DNA of 64,000 nt from UBA5009 sp038043185 (GTDB lineage Bacteria; Bdellovibrionota; Bdellovibrionia; Bdellovibrionales; Bdellovibrionaceae). Position numbers and translations under genes: made by a program. The stretch is from NCBI GenBank assembly GCA_038043185.1, contig JBBTCO010000007.1, forward strand, positions 110,318 through 174,317, given 5' to 3'. Shown here piece by piece: positions 1 through 8,214 of the stretch. The notes below the pieces were generated by a model that worked only from the letters and a program-made list of their open reading frames with translations, was not told the origin of the DNA and made no database searches. The first letter of the stretch is position 1; each line of letters opens with the position of its first letter.

Positions 1-2
1 TG

Positions 3-3000
3 GGTGGCTGGACTTTGTCTGAGCATCATTTTTACGAACCAAAAACTCAAACACTTTTATTGGGAAATGGCACAAAACAAAAAGCTGGGAAAATGGGTAA
101 TAAGGTTGTGACCATTGCGGGAAGCGGCGAGAGTATTTATTCGGGCGATGGGGGATTGGCGATTGATGCGAAGGTAAGAAGACCACGAAGTATTTTAGCT
201 ATGAAAGATGGAAGCGTGGTTTTTGTTGATAATCCAAATGATAATAATATGGTTCTTCGAAAAATTACTCCTGCTGGGAGCATAAGTGTAATTGCGGGAT
301 GTATTACTTGTTCTAACGCTATAATTGAAGGGGCGGATGTTTTTAACACAAGATTCCAAGGAAATATTTTTACATATTTGGCAGAAGATTTAGATAGTTC
401 AATCATTGTTGCAACTGAGGGACAAATTTTTCGTATAAAAAATAATAAAATTAATTTTATTTTAATCGGTCGCGAACTTCCGCCTATAGGGAATGGAGAT
501 GGCGGTCCAGCTATAAACGCAATAATTGGAGCTTCAGGTAATTACGGAACCATCGGTGGTTTGGCTGTGGGCTCGGATGGATCAATTTATGTAGGAGATT
601 ACAACGGCTTCCGAGTTCGAAAAATTAGCACAGATGGCATAATCAATTCTATTGCTGGGAATGGCTCTCCCATTCAAAAATTTACAGAAGGACAACTTGC
701 GACTAAAGTGGGAATTGGTTTTGTAACTGGAGTTGCAGTTGATAGAAAAGGTGTCGTTTACTTTAGTAGCAATAATGACCAAGTTAAAGCCGTAGATACG
801 GATGGTATCATTCAAACAGTTGCTGGTGGTGATAACATCATTGGAACGCCAGTAAGTGATAATGTTCTTGCAACTACGACAACTATACGAGAACCCAAGG
901 GGCTAAACGTTGATCAGTATGGAAACTTATACATACTGGAAGCTCAAGGCTTGAATATTCGCAAAGTAGATAATCAAGGTATTATTAGCACAATTGCTGG
1001 AGTCCACAATATACTGACTGGTGCAAATCTTGGCCTTACCTCAGAAAACGCTCTTGCGTCTCAAACACAACTTAGCGCTTCAAGCTTGAGTGGCTCTTCA
1101 ATTCAACCAATAAGTTTTGGAGTACTTCCAAATGGGGATATTGTTTATGCCCAAGAACTTTCAAACTCAATCGAACTCACCAGCAAAATCCGTAAAATCA
1201 CTTCGATCTTCCCGAAAGCTGGCAGCACAGATTATATAGTTAGTTCTAATGATGGAAGTGAAGTTTATCGATTCGACGTGAGTGGAAAACATCTCGAGAC
1301 TCGTCACGCACAAACTGGCGCATTGAAATATTCATTTGCTTATAGTGCAAATAATCGATTGATCAGTGTCACAGATGGTGATGGATTAATCACTCAGATC
1401 GATCGCGCCACCGATGGCACTCCACTCCAAATTATTTCGTCCTTTGGTCAATCCACACAATTGCAAGTCAATGCCGAGGGACTTTTAAGTCAAGTGACGA
1501 ATGCTCAAAGTGAAAGTTATGTTCTGGGTTATAATGATCGCGGATTTTTAGCCAGCTATCAGCGTCCGAAGGGAAATGCTTCGCAATTCACTTACGATGC
1601 GCAAGGATTTTTAAAGCGGGATACGAATGCGGTCGGTGGTTTTACTGATCTGGTTCGAACAGTCAGTAATGCTGGTTATCATGTGACTATGAGCACAGCT
1701 GAAAATCGCACCAGCCACACTGAAGTTATGGCTATTTCTGGCAATAAATTTAGTTCTACAAAATTAGATCCGGCTAACTTAATGTCATCAAAACTTTTTG
1801 AACCCAATGGTCTTTGGACAACAGCCCACTCAAATGGAGTTTTAGTTCAAGAACGTCAACAAGCTGATCCAAGACTGGGACCAGCGAGTATGTTTGTTAA
1901 TTTCACTCGAGTAACATTGCCAAGCAGTTTGAAAAATGAAACGAGTGTAAGTCGAAGTTACTTGCGACAAAATAGCGCTGATCTTTTCGATTATGCAGAA
2001 CGAAATACCATTACTCAAAATGGTAAAGTTTCAACGATGGATTACGATTCACTGACTCGCATAGAAAAAATCACCACATCGGAAGGTCGGGTAATTCAAA
2101 AAGCAAAAGATCCACAAAGTCGAATGATCGCAAGTCAGGTTGGATCGCTGAATCAAACTAATTTTATTTACAATAGCCAAGGTCAACTGGTGCAAAGTAC
2201 TCAAGGCGCGCGTAACACTGCGCTTGCCTATGACTCGCAAGGACTTTTGGCTTCAGTGACCAATCCACTGTTGCAAAAAACCGAATTCATTTATGATGGA
2301 GCCGGCCGGGTAAGTGCACAAAAATTTCCAGATGGCAGAATCATTGGTTTTAATTACGATGCAAATGGAAATAGAATTTCGCTGACTCCGCCAGGAAGAC
2401 CAGTCCATCAGTTCACATTTGATTTGGTTGATATGCTTAACAATTATCAAGCTCCTGATATTGGTATTCCGCGTACGACAACTTATGCTTACAATTTAGA
2501 TAAGCAATTAACTTTAATCACTCGTCCAGATAGCAAAACTGCGGTAATGAATTACGATGCGATTAATGGAAGACTGATGTCGATAGTCACGGCAACAGGA
2601 AATTATAATTATTCCTATGCGCCGATTACAGGTGTGCTTGCTTCGTTAAGTTCACCAGACGGAGTTGTTTCCTCGATGAGTTATGATGGTTCATTGGTGA
2701 AATCAGTTGCAATGAGTGGGACTGCATCGGGTTCTGTGCAATACACTTATAATAACGATTTTTTAATTACGAAAACTCAGGTGAATAGTGCAAATGATAT
2801 TGGTTTTACTTACACCAACGATAATTTGTTAAAAACAGCTGGAGCGTTGACGCTGAATTATGATCCAGTTAATCCTTTGATTGTCGGATCTTCGCTTGGT
2901 GTGGCAACAGATTCTTTGGGTTACTCTTCATTTGGAGAGTTGACTTCATATGCTGCAAAAATCAGTGGCAGTGATATTTATTCTATCAATCTGGTTCGTG

Positions 3001-4274
3001 ATGATTTGGGACGAATAATCACTCGCACAGAGAATATTCAGGGAGTCGCTTCCAATTCCAGTTATGGTTATGACTCTTCTGGAAGATTAACCAATGTTAA
3101 CAAAGACGGTGAATTAAGTTCGTATAGCTTTGATTCTAATTCCAATCGTATTGGGAACAGTGTGCGTGGAGTTGCAATTAGTTCTACTTATGACAATCAA
3201 GATCGTCTGTTGACATATGGAACTAAATCTTTTGTTTACAATGCGAATGGGGATTTAGTTTCGTTTAGTGATGCGGCAACTGGCCGTACCTCTACATTTA
3301 ATTATGATGTGATGGGGAATTTAAAGTCTTATTCTCGAGTGGGTCGTAATATTGAGTATATTATTGATGGTCTGGATCGTCGGGTTGGTAAGAAAATCAA
3401 CGGAGTGGTTCGCCAAAGATTTGTTTATCAAAATAAATTGCAGGTCATTGCCGAGTTGGATGGCGCTGGGAATTTAGTTTCGCGATTTGTGTATGCTTCG
3501 AAATCTAATGTGCCTGATTTTATGATTAAAGGTGCGACGACTTACCGAATATTTTCTGATAATTTAGGTTCGCCAAGACTTGTTGTTGATATTTCTAGTG
3601 GTGAAGTTGTACAAAGAATTGATTATGATGAATTCGGTTTAATTCTGAATGACACGAATTCTGGTTTTATTCCTTTTGGATTCGCTGGTGGACTTTCAGA
3701 TATGGATACTGGGTTGGTAAGATTTGGAGCTCGCGATTACCATCCGGAGATAGGAAGATGGGTTACGAAGGATCCGATTGGGTTTAGTGGTGGAGATACG
3801 AATTTGTTTGGATACGTGATGGGTGATCCAGTTAACTTGATTGATCCATCAGGTCGCTTCGGTATTGCAGGAGCAACCGTAGGATTTATTTCTGGTGCGA
3901 TTGGCGGTTATGTAACTGGTGGAGCGTGGGGCGGTGTTGTTGGCTCTGTGATTGGTGCAGGAGTAGGAGCAGTAAATCCTTGGGGTGCAAGTGCAGCTGG
4001 TTCATTTGTTGGCGGAGTTGTAAGCAGTCTGGCAGGTCAAGTTGTGGGAAATGCTGTCGCCCAGCAACCACTTCTATCGATTGATCCTGCATTAGCAGTC
4101 GCATCTGGTTTTGGTGGATCGACAGCAGTCCTTGGTACGAGGGCTGCAGCGGCAGCAGGAATTTCAAATGTTGCAGTTGAATCAGGAGTTGCTACGATTG
4201 CTGATTTATTATTTAATATTCCTGCTAATACTTTAACGCCCGGGCCATATGATTTTGGAAAGATGTGTAAGTAA
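3..4274 (+). CDS. NHL/RHS-repeat protein, 5' end outside window
   Basis: Large RHS/YD-repeat protein, probably surface-exposed or secreted. The frame is open to the window edge. The codons before the TTG at 15 read GGWT and join LSEHHFYEP to give a typical RHS motif, so the gene starts upstream. Roughly residues 28-395 (counted from base 15) are NHL-type beta-propeller repeats with GDGGxA and TIAG motifs. YD repeats follow to about 1270, ending in the conserved RHS core end (GRWVTKDPIGFSGG, then NLIDPSGR). The last ~140 residues are a variable tip rich in Gly, Ala and Val (glycine-zipper-like); I recognise no nuclease or other toxin motif in it. In this family the tip after the core is often a toxin and the next gene its immunity protein. 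The stop overlaps the start of the next gene (TAATG). The family call is firm; the tip function is unknown. Confidence 0.93.
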   Translation, partial: GGWTLSEHHFYEPKTQTLLLGNGTKQKAGKMGNKVVTIAGSGESIYSGDGGLAIDAKVRRPRSILAMKDGSVVFVDNPNDNNMVLRKITPAGSISVIAGCITCSNAIIEGADVFNTRFQGNIFTYLAEDLDSSIIVATEGQIFRIKNNKINFILIGRELPPIGNGDGGPAINAIIGASGNYGTIGGLAVGSDGSIYVGDYNGFRVRKISTDGIINSIAGNGSPIQKFTEGQLATKVGIGFVTGVAVDRKGVVYFSSNNDQVKAVDTDGIIQTVAGGDNIIGTPVSDNVLATTTTIREPKGLNVDQYGNLYILEAQGLNIRKVDNQGIISTIAGVHNILTGANLGLTSENALASQTQLSASSLSGSSIQPISFGVLPNGDIVYAQELSNSIELTSKIRKITSIFPKAGSTDYIVSSNDGSEVYRFDVSGKHLETRHAQTGALKYSFAYSANNRLISVTDGDGLITQIDRATDGTPLQIISSFGQSTQLQVNAEGLLSQVTNAQSESYVLGYNDRGFLASYQRPKGNASQFTYDAQGFLKRDTNAVGGFTDLVRTVSNAGYHVTMSTAENRTSHTEVMAISGNKFSSTKLDPANLMSSKLFEPNGLWTTAHSNGVLVQERQQADPRLGPASMFVNFTRVTLPSSLKNETSVSRSYLRQNSADLFDYAERNTITQNGKVSTMDYDSLTRIEKITTSEGRVIQKAKDPQSRMIASQVGSLNQTNFIYNSQGQLVQSTQGARNTALAYDSQGLLASVTNPLLQKTEFIYDGAGRVSAQKFPDGRIIGFNYDANGNRISLTPPGRPVHQFTFDLVDMLNNYQAPDIGIPRTTTYAYNLDKQLTLITRPDSKTAVMNYDAINGRLMSIVTATGNYNYSYAPITGVLASLSSPDGVVSSMSYDGSLVKSVAMSGTASGSVQYTYNNDFLITKTQVNSANDIGFTYTNDNLLKTAGALTLNYDPVNPLIVGSSLGVATDSLGYSSFGELTSYAAKISGSDIYSINLVRDDLGRIITRTENIQGVASNSSYGYDSSGRLTNVNKDGELSSYSFDSNSNRIGNSVRGVAISSTYDNQDRLLTYGTKSFVYNANGDLVSFSDAATGRTSTFNYDVMGNLKSYSRVGRNIEYIIDGLDRRVGKKINGVVRQRFVYQNKLQVIAELDGAGNLVSRFVYASKSNVPDFMIKGATTYRIFSDNLGSPRLVVDISSGEVVQRIDYDEFGLILNDTNSGFIPFGFAGGLSDMDTGLVRFGARDYHPEIGRWVTKDPIGFSGGDTNLFGYVMGDPVNLIDPSGRFGIAGATVGFISGAIGGYVTGGAWGGVVGSVIGAGVGAVNPWGASAAGSFVGGVVSSLAGQVVGNAVAQQPLLSIDPALAVASGFGGSTAVLGTRAAAAAGISNVAVESGVATIADLLFNIPANTLTPGPYDFGKMCK

Positions 4275-4606
4275 TGATGTTTGCTAACGGATTAGGTTTT
4301 ATCTTGGGAATTATGTTATTGTCAGGTCTCCAATTCGCGGGGGCTCGGATTTACCTCAATTTTTCAAAAAGAATTACTGTACCAATGAGTACAAAAAGTA
4401 ATATTGCCATCGGGATTGCGTGGCTTTTGATGGCAGCATTTATTTGTTTAGTTGGCGTACTTGGAATTCGATCAGTCAATTTTTTTGAAATATCAATAAA
4501 TAGAGCAATTGGCATTTGTCCCGTTGTTTTTGGTTTTGCAGCATCAATCTTGCGTTATAAATCAGATTGGCAAGAATTCTACCAAAAGTTTCAACATAAA
4601 CGCTAA
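4274..4606 (+). CDS. Small three-TM membrane protein coupled to the RHS gene
   Basis: Protein of 110 residues with three hydrophobic segments (about 3-24, 42-65 and 78-92) and a basic tail. I recognise no family. Its ATG overlaps the RHS stop codon by one base, so the two are probably translationally coupled. By position it is the natural candidate for an immunity protein against the RHS C-terminal tip. A membrane immunity protein would fit a hydrophobic, glycine-zipper tip that acts on membranes. That role is inference from context only. Confidence 0.7.
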   Translation: MMFANGLGFILGIMLLSGLQFAGARIYLNFSKRITVPMSTKSNIAIGIAWLLMAAFICLVGVLGIRSVNFFEISINRAIGICPVVFGFAASILRYKSDWQEFYQKFQHKR

Positions 4607-4733
4607 AGACGTAGTATTTCATATTTTTCTATTTGGAGAATTGATAAAATTCGGCTCAAAAGTTTACCTGTATTTTTTAAGAAAATAAAAACAGTCCATA
4701 GCTTATAATTCTATGAAAACTAGGAGGGCAGTC

Positions 4734-4925
4734 ATGAAAAAGTTATGGCAAACAGTTAAAGGGAATAATTGGTTAATGCTACTGTTAATATTCATTATGA
4801 GTATTATATTAACATTTTTATGGCAGCATTTTTTTGAAAAAAGAAACTCTAATAGTGAGCAAATTATTATTAGTAAATCTCACACTGAAGGTTCTACATT
4901 ATCATCGTCGCGAGATGGCCAGTAA
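4734..4925 (+). CDS. Small single-TM protein
   Basis: Hypothetical protein of 63 residues starting MKKLWQTVKG, with one membrane segment (about 12-32) and a polar Ser-rich C-terminus. The start at 4734 is chosen over the in-frame ATG at 4713 because a perfect AGGAGG (4722-4727) lies six bases before it. A TATAAT at 4704-4709 could be a -10 box, but I see no good -35. It follows the RHS gene and the small three-TM gene. No function is apparent. Confidence 0.55.
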   Translation: MKKLWQTVKGNNWLMLLLIFIMSIILTFLWQHFFEKRNSNSEQIIISKSHTEGSTLSSSRDGQ

Positions 4926-4974
4926 ATACTTTTCAGAATCAAATCGTTAATCATAAAAAATGTCAAATTCATCG

Positions 4975-5271
4975 CTAATAATGTGGAATGATCTGAAGAA
5001 TAATAATCTCTTTTTTTGTTTTGCTATAACACCATAATATATGATGGGCTGATGGCGTCTTATTTTGGACATAGGATGTCCAGATTTTTAAACCAGTTGA
5101 TTCTTCTGATCCGACAAGTGGATGAGAATTAAGTCCTGGATGACGAGGATTTGCTGATAGCAACCCTAAGCATTTTTTTAATTGCTTCTGAAGTCCTGCT
5201 TTTGCGTTGTTGTTCATAATTTCTTGAAGCTGTGTTTTTGCCTCAGGAGTCATCTGGAGTTTAAATGTCAC
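4975..5271 (-). CDS. RelE/ParE-superfamily toxin
   Basis: Protein of 98 residues with the layout of RelE/ParE toxins: an N-terminal helix region (TPEAKTQLQEIM), a central basic stretch, and C-terminal beta strands (HHILWCYSKTKKEIIILQI). The start is GTG at 5271, five bases after the stop of the AbrB-type gene, so the two form an antitoxin-first operon. Members usually cleave mRNA at the ribosome or poison gyrase; which applies cannot be told here. The family is supported by pattern and by the partner gene. Confidence 0.72.
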   Translation of the reverse strand: MTFKLQMTPEAKTQLQEIMNNNAKAGLQKQLKKCLGLLSANPRHPGLNSHPLVGSEESTGLKIWTSYVQNKTPSAHHILWCYSKTKKEIIILQIIPHY

Positions 5272-5276
5272 CTGAA

Positions 5277-5528
5277 TTAATCAATCCACTCATTAGGTAC
5301 ATCTTCAACTTGGCCTCTTTTTGCTTGAGCAACTGATTTTTTAAGGGACTTAAGCAAAACGGCATCAGCAATATTAATAACCTCTTGTGGAATAAGTTTA
5401 ATAGTACCATCTTTTAGTACTTCTATAGAAAAGGCATCAATGCCTTTGCGTGCCTCAGCCGGCAAGGTGACACGACCGCGCTCGTCCACAGAAACTAACT
5501 TATTTAATTTTGACTTAGGAATACCCAT
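5277..5528 (-). CDS. AbrB/SpoVT-domain antitoxin
   Basis: Protein of 83 residues with an N-terminal swapped-hairpin AbrB domain (SVDERGRVTLPAEARKGI, residues 13-30) and a C-terminal helical tail that would bind the toxin. First gene of the toxin-antitoxin operon. AGAGG precedes the ATG at 5528. AbrB-type antitoxins bind palindromes in their own promoter, and such a palindrome is present just upstream, so autoregulation is likely. Confidence 0.8.
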   Translation of the reverse strand: MGIPKSKLNKLVSVDERGRVTLPAEARKGIDAFSIEVLKDGTIKLIPQEVINIADAVLLKSLKKSVAQAKRGQVEDVPNEWID

Positions 5529-5547
5529 ATAGACCTCTTATATTGTG

Positions 5548-5576
5548 AATATACTCCATTTTCCCATAATGGGCAA
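5548..5576 (-). promoter_or_regulatory. Toxin-antitoxin promoter with overlapping operator
   Basis: On the minus strand TTGCCC (5576-5571), a 17-base spacer and TATATT (5553-5548) form a good sigma-70 promoter before the AbrB-type gene. The palindrome CCCATTATGGG (5573-5563) covers the end of the -35 and the start of the spacer. A second GCCCATT lies just upstream (5589-5595). This is a fitting place for antitoxin binding. Confidence 0.6.
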
Positions 5577-5640
5577 TAGGGTAAATGGGCATAAAAATCA
5601 TCACATTGCTTTATAAGCAAATAATTGGGTTTAACAACTT

Positions 5641-5830
5641 CTATGGGGAGATAATGAATGGCTCTGTAAGCTTCACTGGTCGGCCAGTAACAGGAGCTGG
5701 ATTTACTTTTGTGGCTAATAACCTGATTTCCCCGTCACCCACTGTCTCAAATTGAAACACGACTAATTCACAAGACCTTTCATCAGGTCCAGCAAAAAAA
5801 TAATCATAATGATGAAAAAAATTGTTTAAC
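5641..5830 (-). pseudogene. Probable remnant of a protein-coding gene, C-terminal part
   Basis: The minus strand encodes an open stretch that looks like real protein (HHYDYFFAGPDERSCELVVF, then FETVGDGEIRLLATKVNPAP) ending in FIISP and TAG at 5643-5641. There is no start codon in the part that does not overlap the response regulator on the other strand. I read it as the 3' remnant of a gene whose front half was lost. I recognise no family. The rest of the 5529-5878 gap holds only the toxin-antitoxin promoter. Confidence 0.35.
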
Positions 5831-5878
5831 CTCTTCCGATCTAGATACCGATGTATAAAAAGAGCCGGAGATATAATT

Positions 5879-6403
5879 ATGGATAAAAAAGGCACACTGT
5901 TAATCGCGGATGATGAACCAGTTCTTCTTGAGCAGCTGGTGGAAATTCTATCCGAATTGGGATATCCCATTGTTACAGCAAAAGATGGTAACGAGATGCT
6001 CGAGCAAGTCACTCAGAATCCAAATATCGTTGCTATTTTATCTGACATAAAAATGCCTGGCTTGACTGGGATAGAGGCTTTGCGTGCATTGCGGGAAAAA
6101 CAAATCGATGTTCCTATTGTTTTTCTGACGGGTTTTGCTGAAAAGAATTTAGTTGTCGAAGCTTTGCGCTTAGGTGCTTTGGATTTTTTGGATAAACCAT
6201 TCGAGTTTCAAATTTTAAAGAAGGTAATGTCTCAGGCTATCGAAATTGGTACTGACTTGAAATCTGTCGATATCCAGATCGCGGCGATGGCGAAAAAAAT
6301 GCAAATTTCTGAAGCGGATATGTCTAAATTTAATTTAATACAGAAATCTTTGTTTGTAATGAAAATTAAGAATAATGCTTACATGAAACGAAAAGTTTCA
6401 TAA
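5879..6403 (+). CDS. Response regulator, receiver domain with short C-terminal extension
   Basis: Protein of 174 residues. A full receiver domain (1-122) has the acidic pair D11/D12, phospho-acceptor D56, T84 and K106. About 50 residues follow that do not look like a DNA-binding domain, so output is probably by protein contact. The start at 5879 is chosen because GGAG (5867-5870) precedes it; an in-frame ATG at 5822 would add residues that do not belong to the domain. It lies 27 bases before the CheA-type kinase, its likely phosphodonor. Confidence 0.88.
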   Translation: MDKKGTLLIADDEPVLLEQLVEILSELGYPIVTAKDGNEMLEQVTQNPNIVAILSDIKMPGLTGIEALRALREKQIDVPIVFLTGFAEKNLVVEALRLGALDFLDKPFEFQILKKVMSQAIEIGTDLKSVDIQIAAMAKKMQISEADMSKFNLIQKSLFVMKIKNNAYMKRKVS

Positions 6404-6430
6404 CTAACCATGACTGAAAAGAGCAACTGA

Positions 6431-8212
6431 ATGTCAACGGATTCCCCTCAGCTGGCTGGAAGTGATTTTTTTGAGGAATTTCAAAAAGAATTTTTAGATG
6501 AAGCTAGCTATTTACTTGAGCTGTGTGAGGAGAGTTATCTTAATTTAGAAAGGCCAGAAAACCGTCGGGATGAATTAAGCAAAATATTTAGATTAGCGCA
6601 CTCAATAAAAGCCACCGGAGCTGCCGTCGGCTTTCTGGATATCTCCCGTTTTACTCATAGCATAGAAGATTGTGTAACAATTTTGCGGGCTAATCCGGAT
6701 TTAGTAAATTCAGAAATTATTTCCCTATTTTTACGAATCGGCGACGCTCTTAAGTATCGCATTAAAATGTTAAAGGAAAAATCCACTGAAGCATGGGATG
6801 TCACTGAGCTTGAAAACGAAATAAAAGCAATTGCTGCCGAACTGGCGCAAGATCACACTCAAACGCAAATTCATCCAGTAAAATCCAATCAAGTGACTCA
6901 GGTCCTCCATCCCGTAAATGGATCTTCTCCTATTATGCCTAAACCTAGCGAAGGTAAGGAGCTCCCGAAAGAAAAGAAACCAAATGGTCAAAATACAAAA
7001 TCCCAACAGACCAGTGTTAAAGTTGATACTGAACGTATTGATTCGGTGCTAGATATGGTTGGGGAATTGGTTGTTCTTAAAAGTCAGTTGAAAAATGAAG
7101 CCAATGGCAGTCATTCAACACCAAAAATGAACGACTTGGTTTCATTGCTCGATAAATCCATTCGAGAACTTCAGGATAAAGCCCTTGGCATGAGGATGAC
7201 TCCGCTTAAAACTTTATTTTTGAAAACTCAACGTGTTGTTCGCGATCTTTCAGTCAAGTTGAACAAACCGATGGAATTTGTAATGACGGGCGAAGAAACC
7301 GAGCTTGATCGTAATATGGTTGAGCTTCTTGGTGATCCTTTAATGCACATCGTACGAAATGCCTTGGATCACGGAATCGAGCCGGTTGATAAACGTAAAA
7401 CACTTGGAAAATCAGAAAAAGGCACTCTCACGCTACAGGCTCAACAAGTCGGGGGACGCGTAATAGTTAAAGTTATCGATGATGGCGGGGGAATCTCGCG
7501 TGAAAATATAATTAAAAAAGCAAAGGAAGTTGGTTTAACTTCTGGTGGAAAGACTCCTGATGCCATGAGTGAGCAAGAAGTTCTTCAACTTATTTTTGCA
7601 CCCGGTTTTTCTACTGCAACGTGCGTTAGTGATGTTTCTGGACGTGGAGTGGGATTGGATGTTGTAAAAACAAATATTGACCAACTTAAGGGAAATATTG
7701 AAATTAAAACCGAGATGGGAAAAGGGACTTCTTTTATTATTTCGGTGCCCTTAACAACGTCCATTTCCGATGGGATGCAAGTGACCTGCGAAGGTCAGGC
7801 CTTTATCTTACCATTGGATAGAATCCGAGAATTAATGGATATAAAAAATGAGACAACAACAAAATTGGACGAGGGCCAAGAAGTATTGAATATTCGTGGA
7901 AAAATTCTTCCAGTTCTAAATCTTGCAAAGTCCTTAAAAAAGATTCTTGATTACACTAGAACAAGCCAAGAAAAACAAAATAATAACTCTGAAATTTCAA
8001 ACACGATTGTGGTTGTTGAATCATCTACCAATGGCCTAGTAGCAATTCGGGTGCAAGCTGTAGTTGGACAAGTGCAGGTTGTTCTTAAACCTCTTGGCGA
8101 ATATTTTTTAGCGTGCAAAGAAGTTGCCGGAGCCGCAATTTTAGGAGACGGAAAAGTCGCCTTAGTCCTTGATATCGATAATTTAAAAACCGGAGAGTCT
8201 CAGGCTGCATGA
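6431..8212 (+). CDS. cheA: CheA-type hybrid-free histidine kinase
   Basis: Protein of 593 residues with the CheA order: an N-terminal Hpt domain with phospho-His H57 (LAHSIKATGAAVGF), a Gln/Pro-rich linker (~130-200), a dimerisation domain (~200-265), a HATPase domain with N box (MHIVRNALDHGIEP, ~303), G1 (DDGGGIS, ~350) and G2 (GRGVGLDVV, ~403), and a CheW-like domain from ~450. The separate P2 domain that binds CheY in E. coli CheA is not evident. No CheW, CheR, CheB or receptor gene is nearby. The response regulator directly upstream is the only visible partner, so a role outside classical chemotaxis is possible. Confidence 0.9.
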   Translation: MSTDSPQLAGSDFFEEFQKEFLDEASYLLELCEESYLNLERPENRRDELSKIFRLAHSIKATGAAVGFLDISRFTHSIEDCVTILRANPDLVNSEIISLFLRIGDALKYRIKMLKEKSTEAWDVTELENEIKAIAAELAQDHTQTQIHPVKSNQVTQVLHPVNGSSPIMPKPSEGKELPKEKKPNGQNTKSQQTSVKVDTERIDSVLDMVGELVVLKSQLKNEANGSHSTPKMNDLVSLLDKSIRELQDKALGMRMTPLKTLFLKTQRVVRDLSVKLNKPMEFVMTGEETELDRNMVELLGDPLMHIVRNALDHGIEPVDKRKTLGKSEKGTLTLQAQQVGGRVIVKVIDDGGGISRENIIKKAKEVGLTSGGKTPDAMSEQEVLQLIFAPGFSTATCVSDVSGRGVGLDVVKTNIDQLKGNIEIKTEMGKGTSFIISVPLTTSISDGMQVTCEGQAFILPLDRIRELMDIKNETTTKLDEGQEVLNIRGKILPVLNLAKSLKKILDYTRTSQEKQNNNSEISNTIVVVESSTNGLVAIRVQAVVGQVQVVLKPLGEYFLACKEVAGAAILGDGKVALVLDIDNLKTGESQAA

Positions 8213-8214
8213 GA

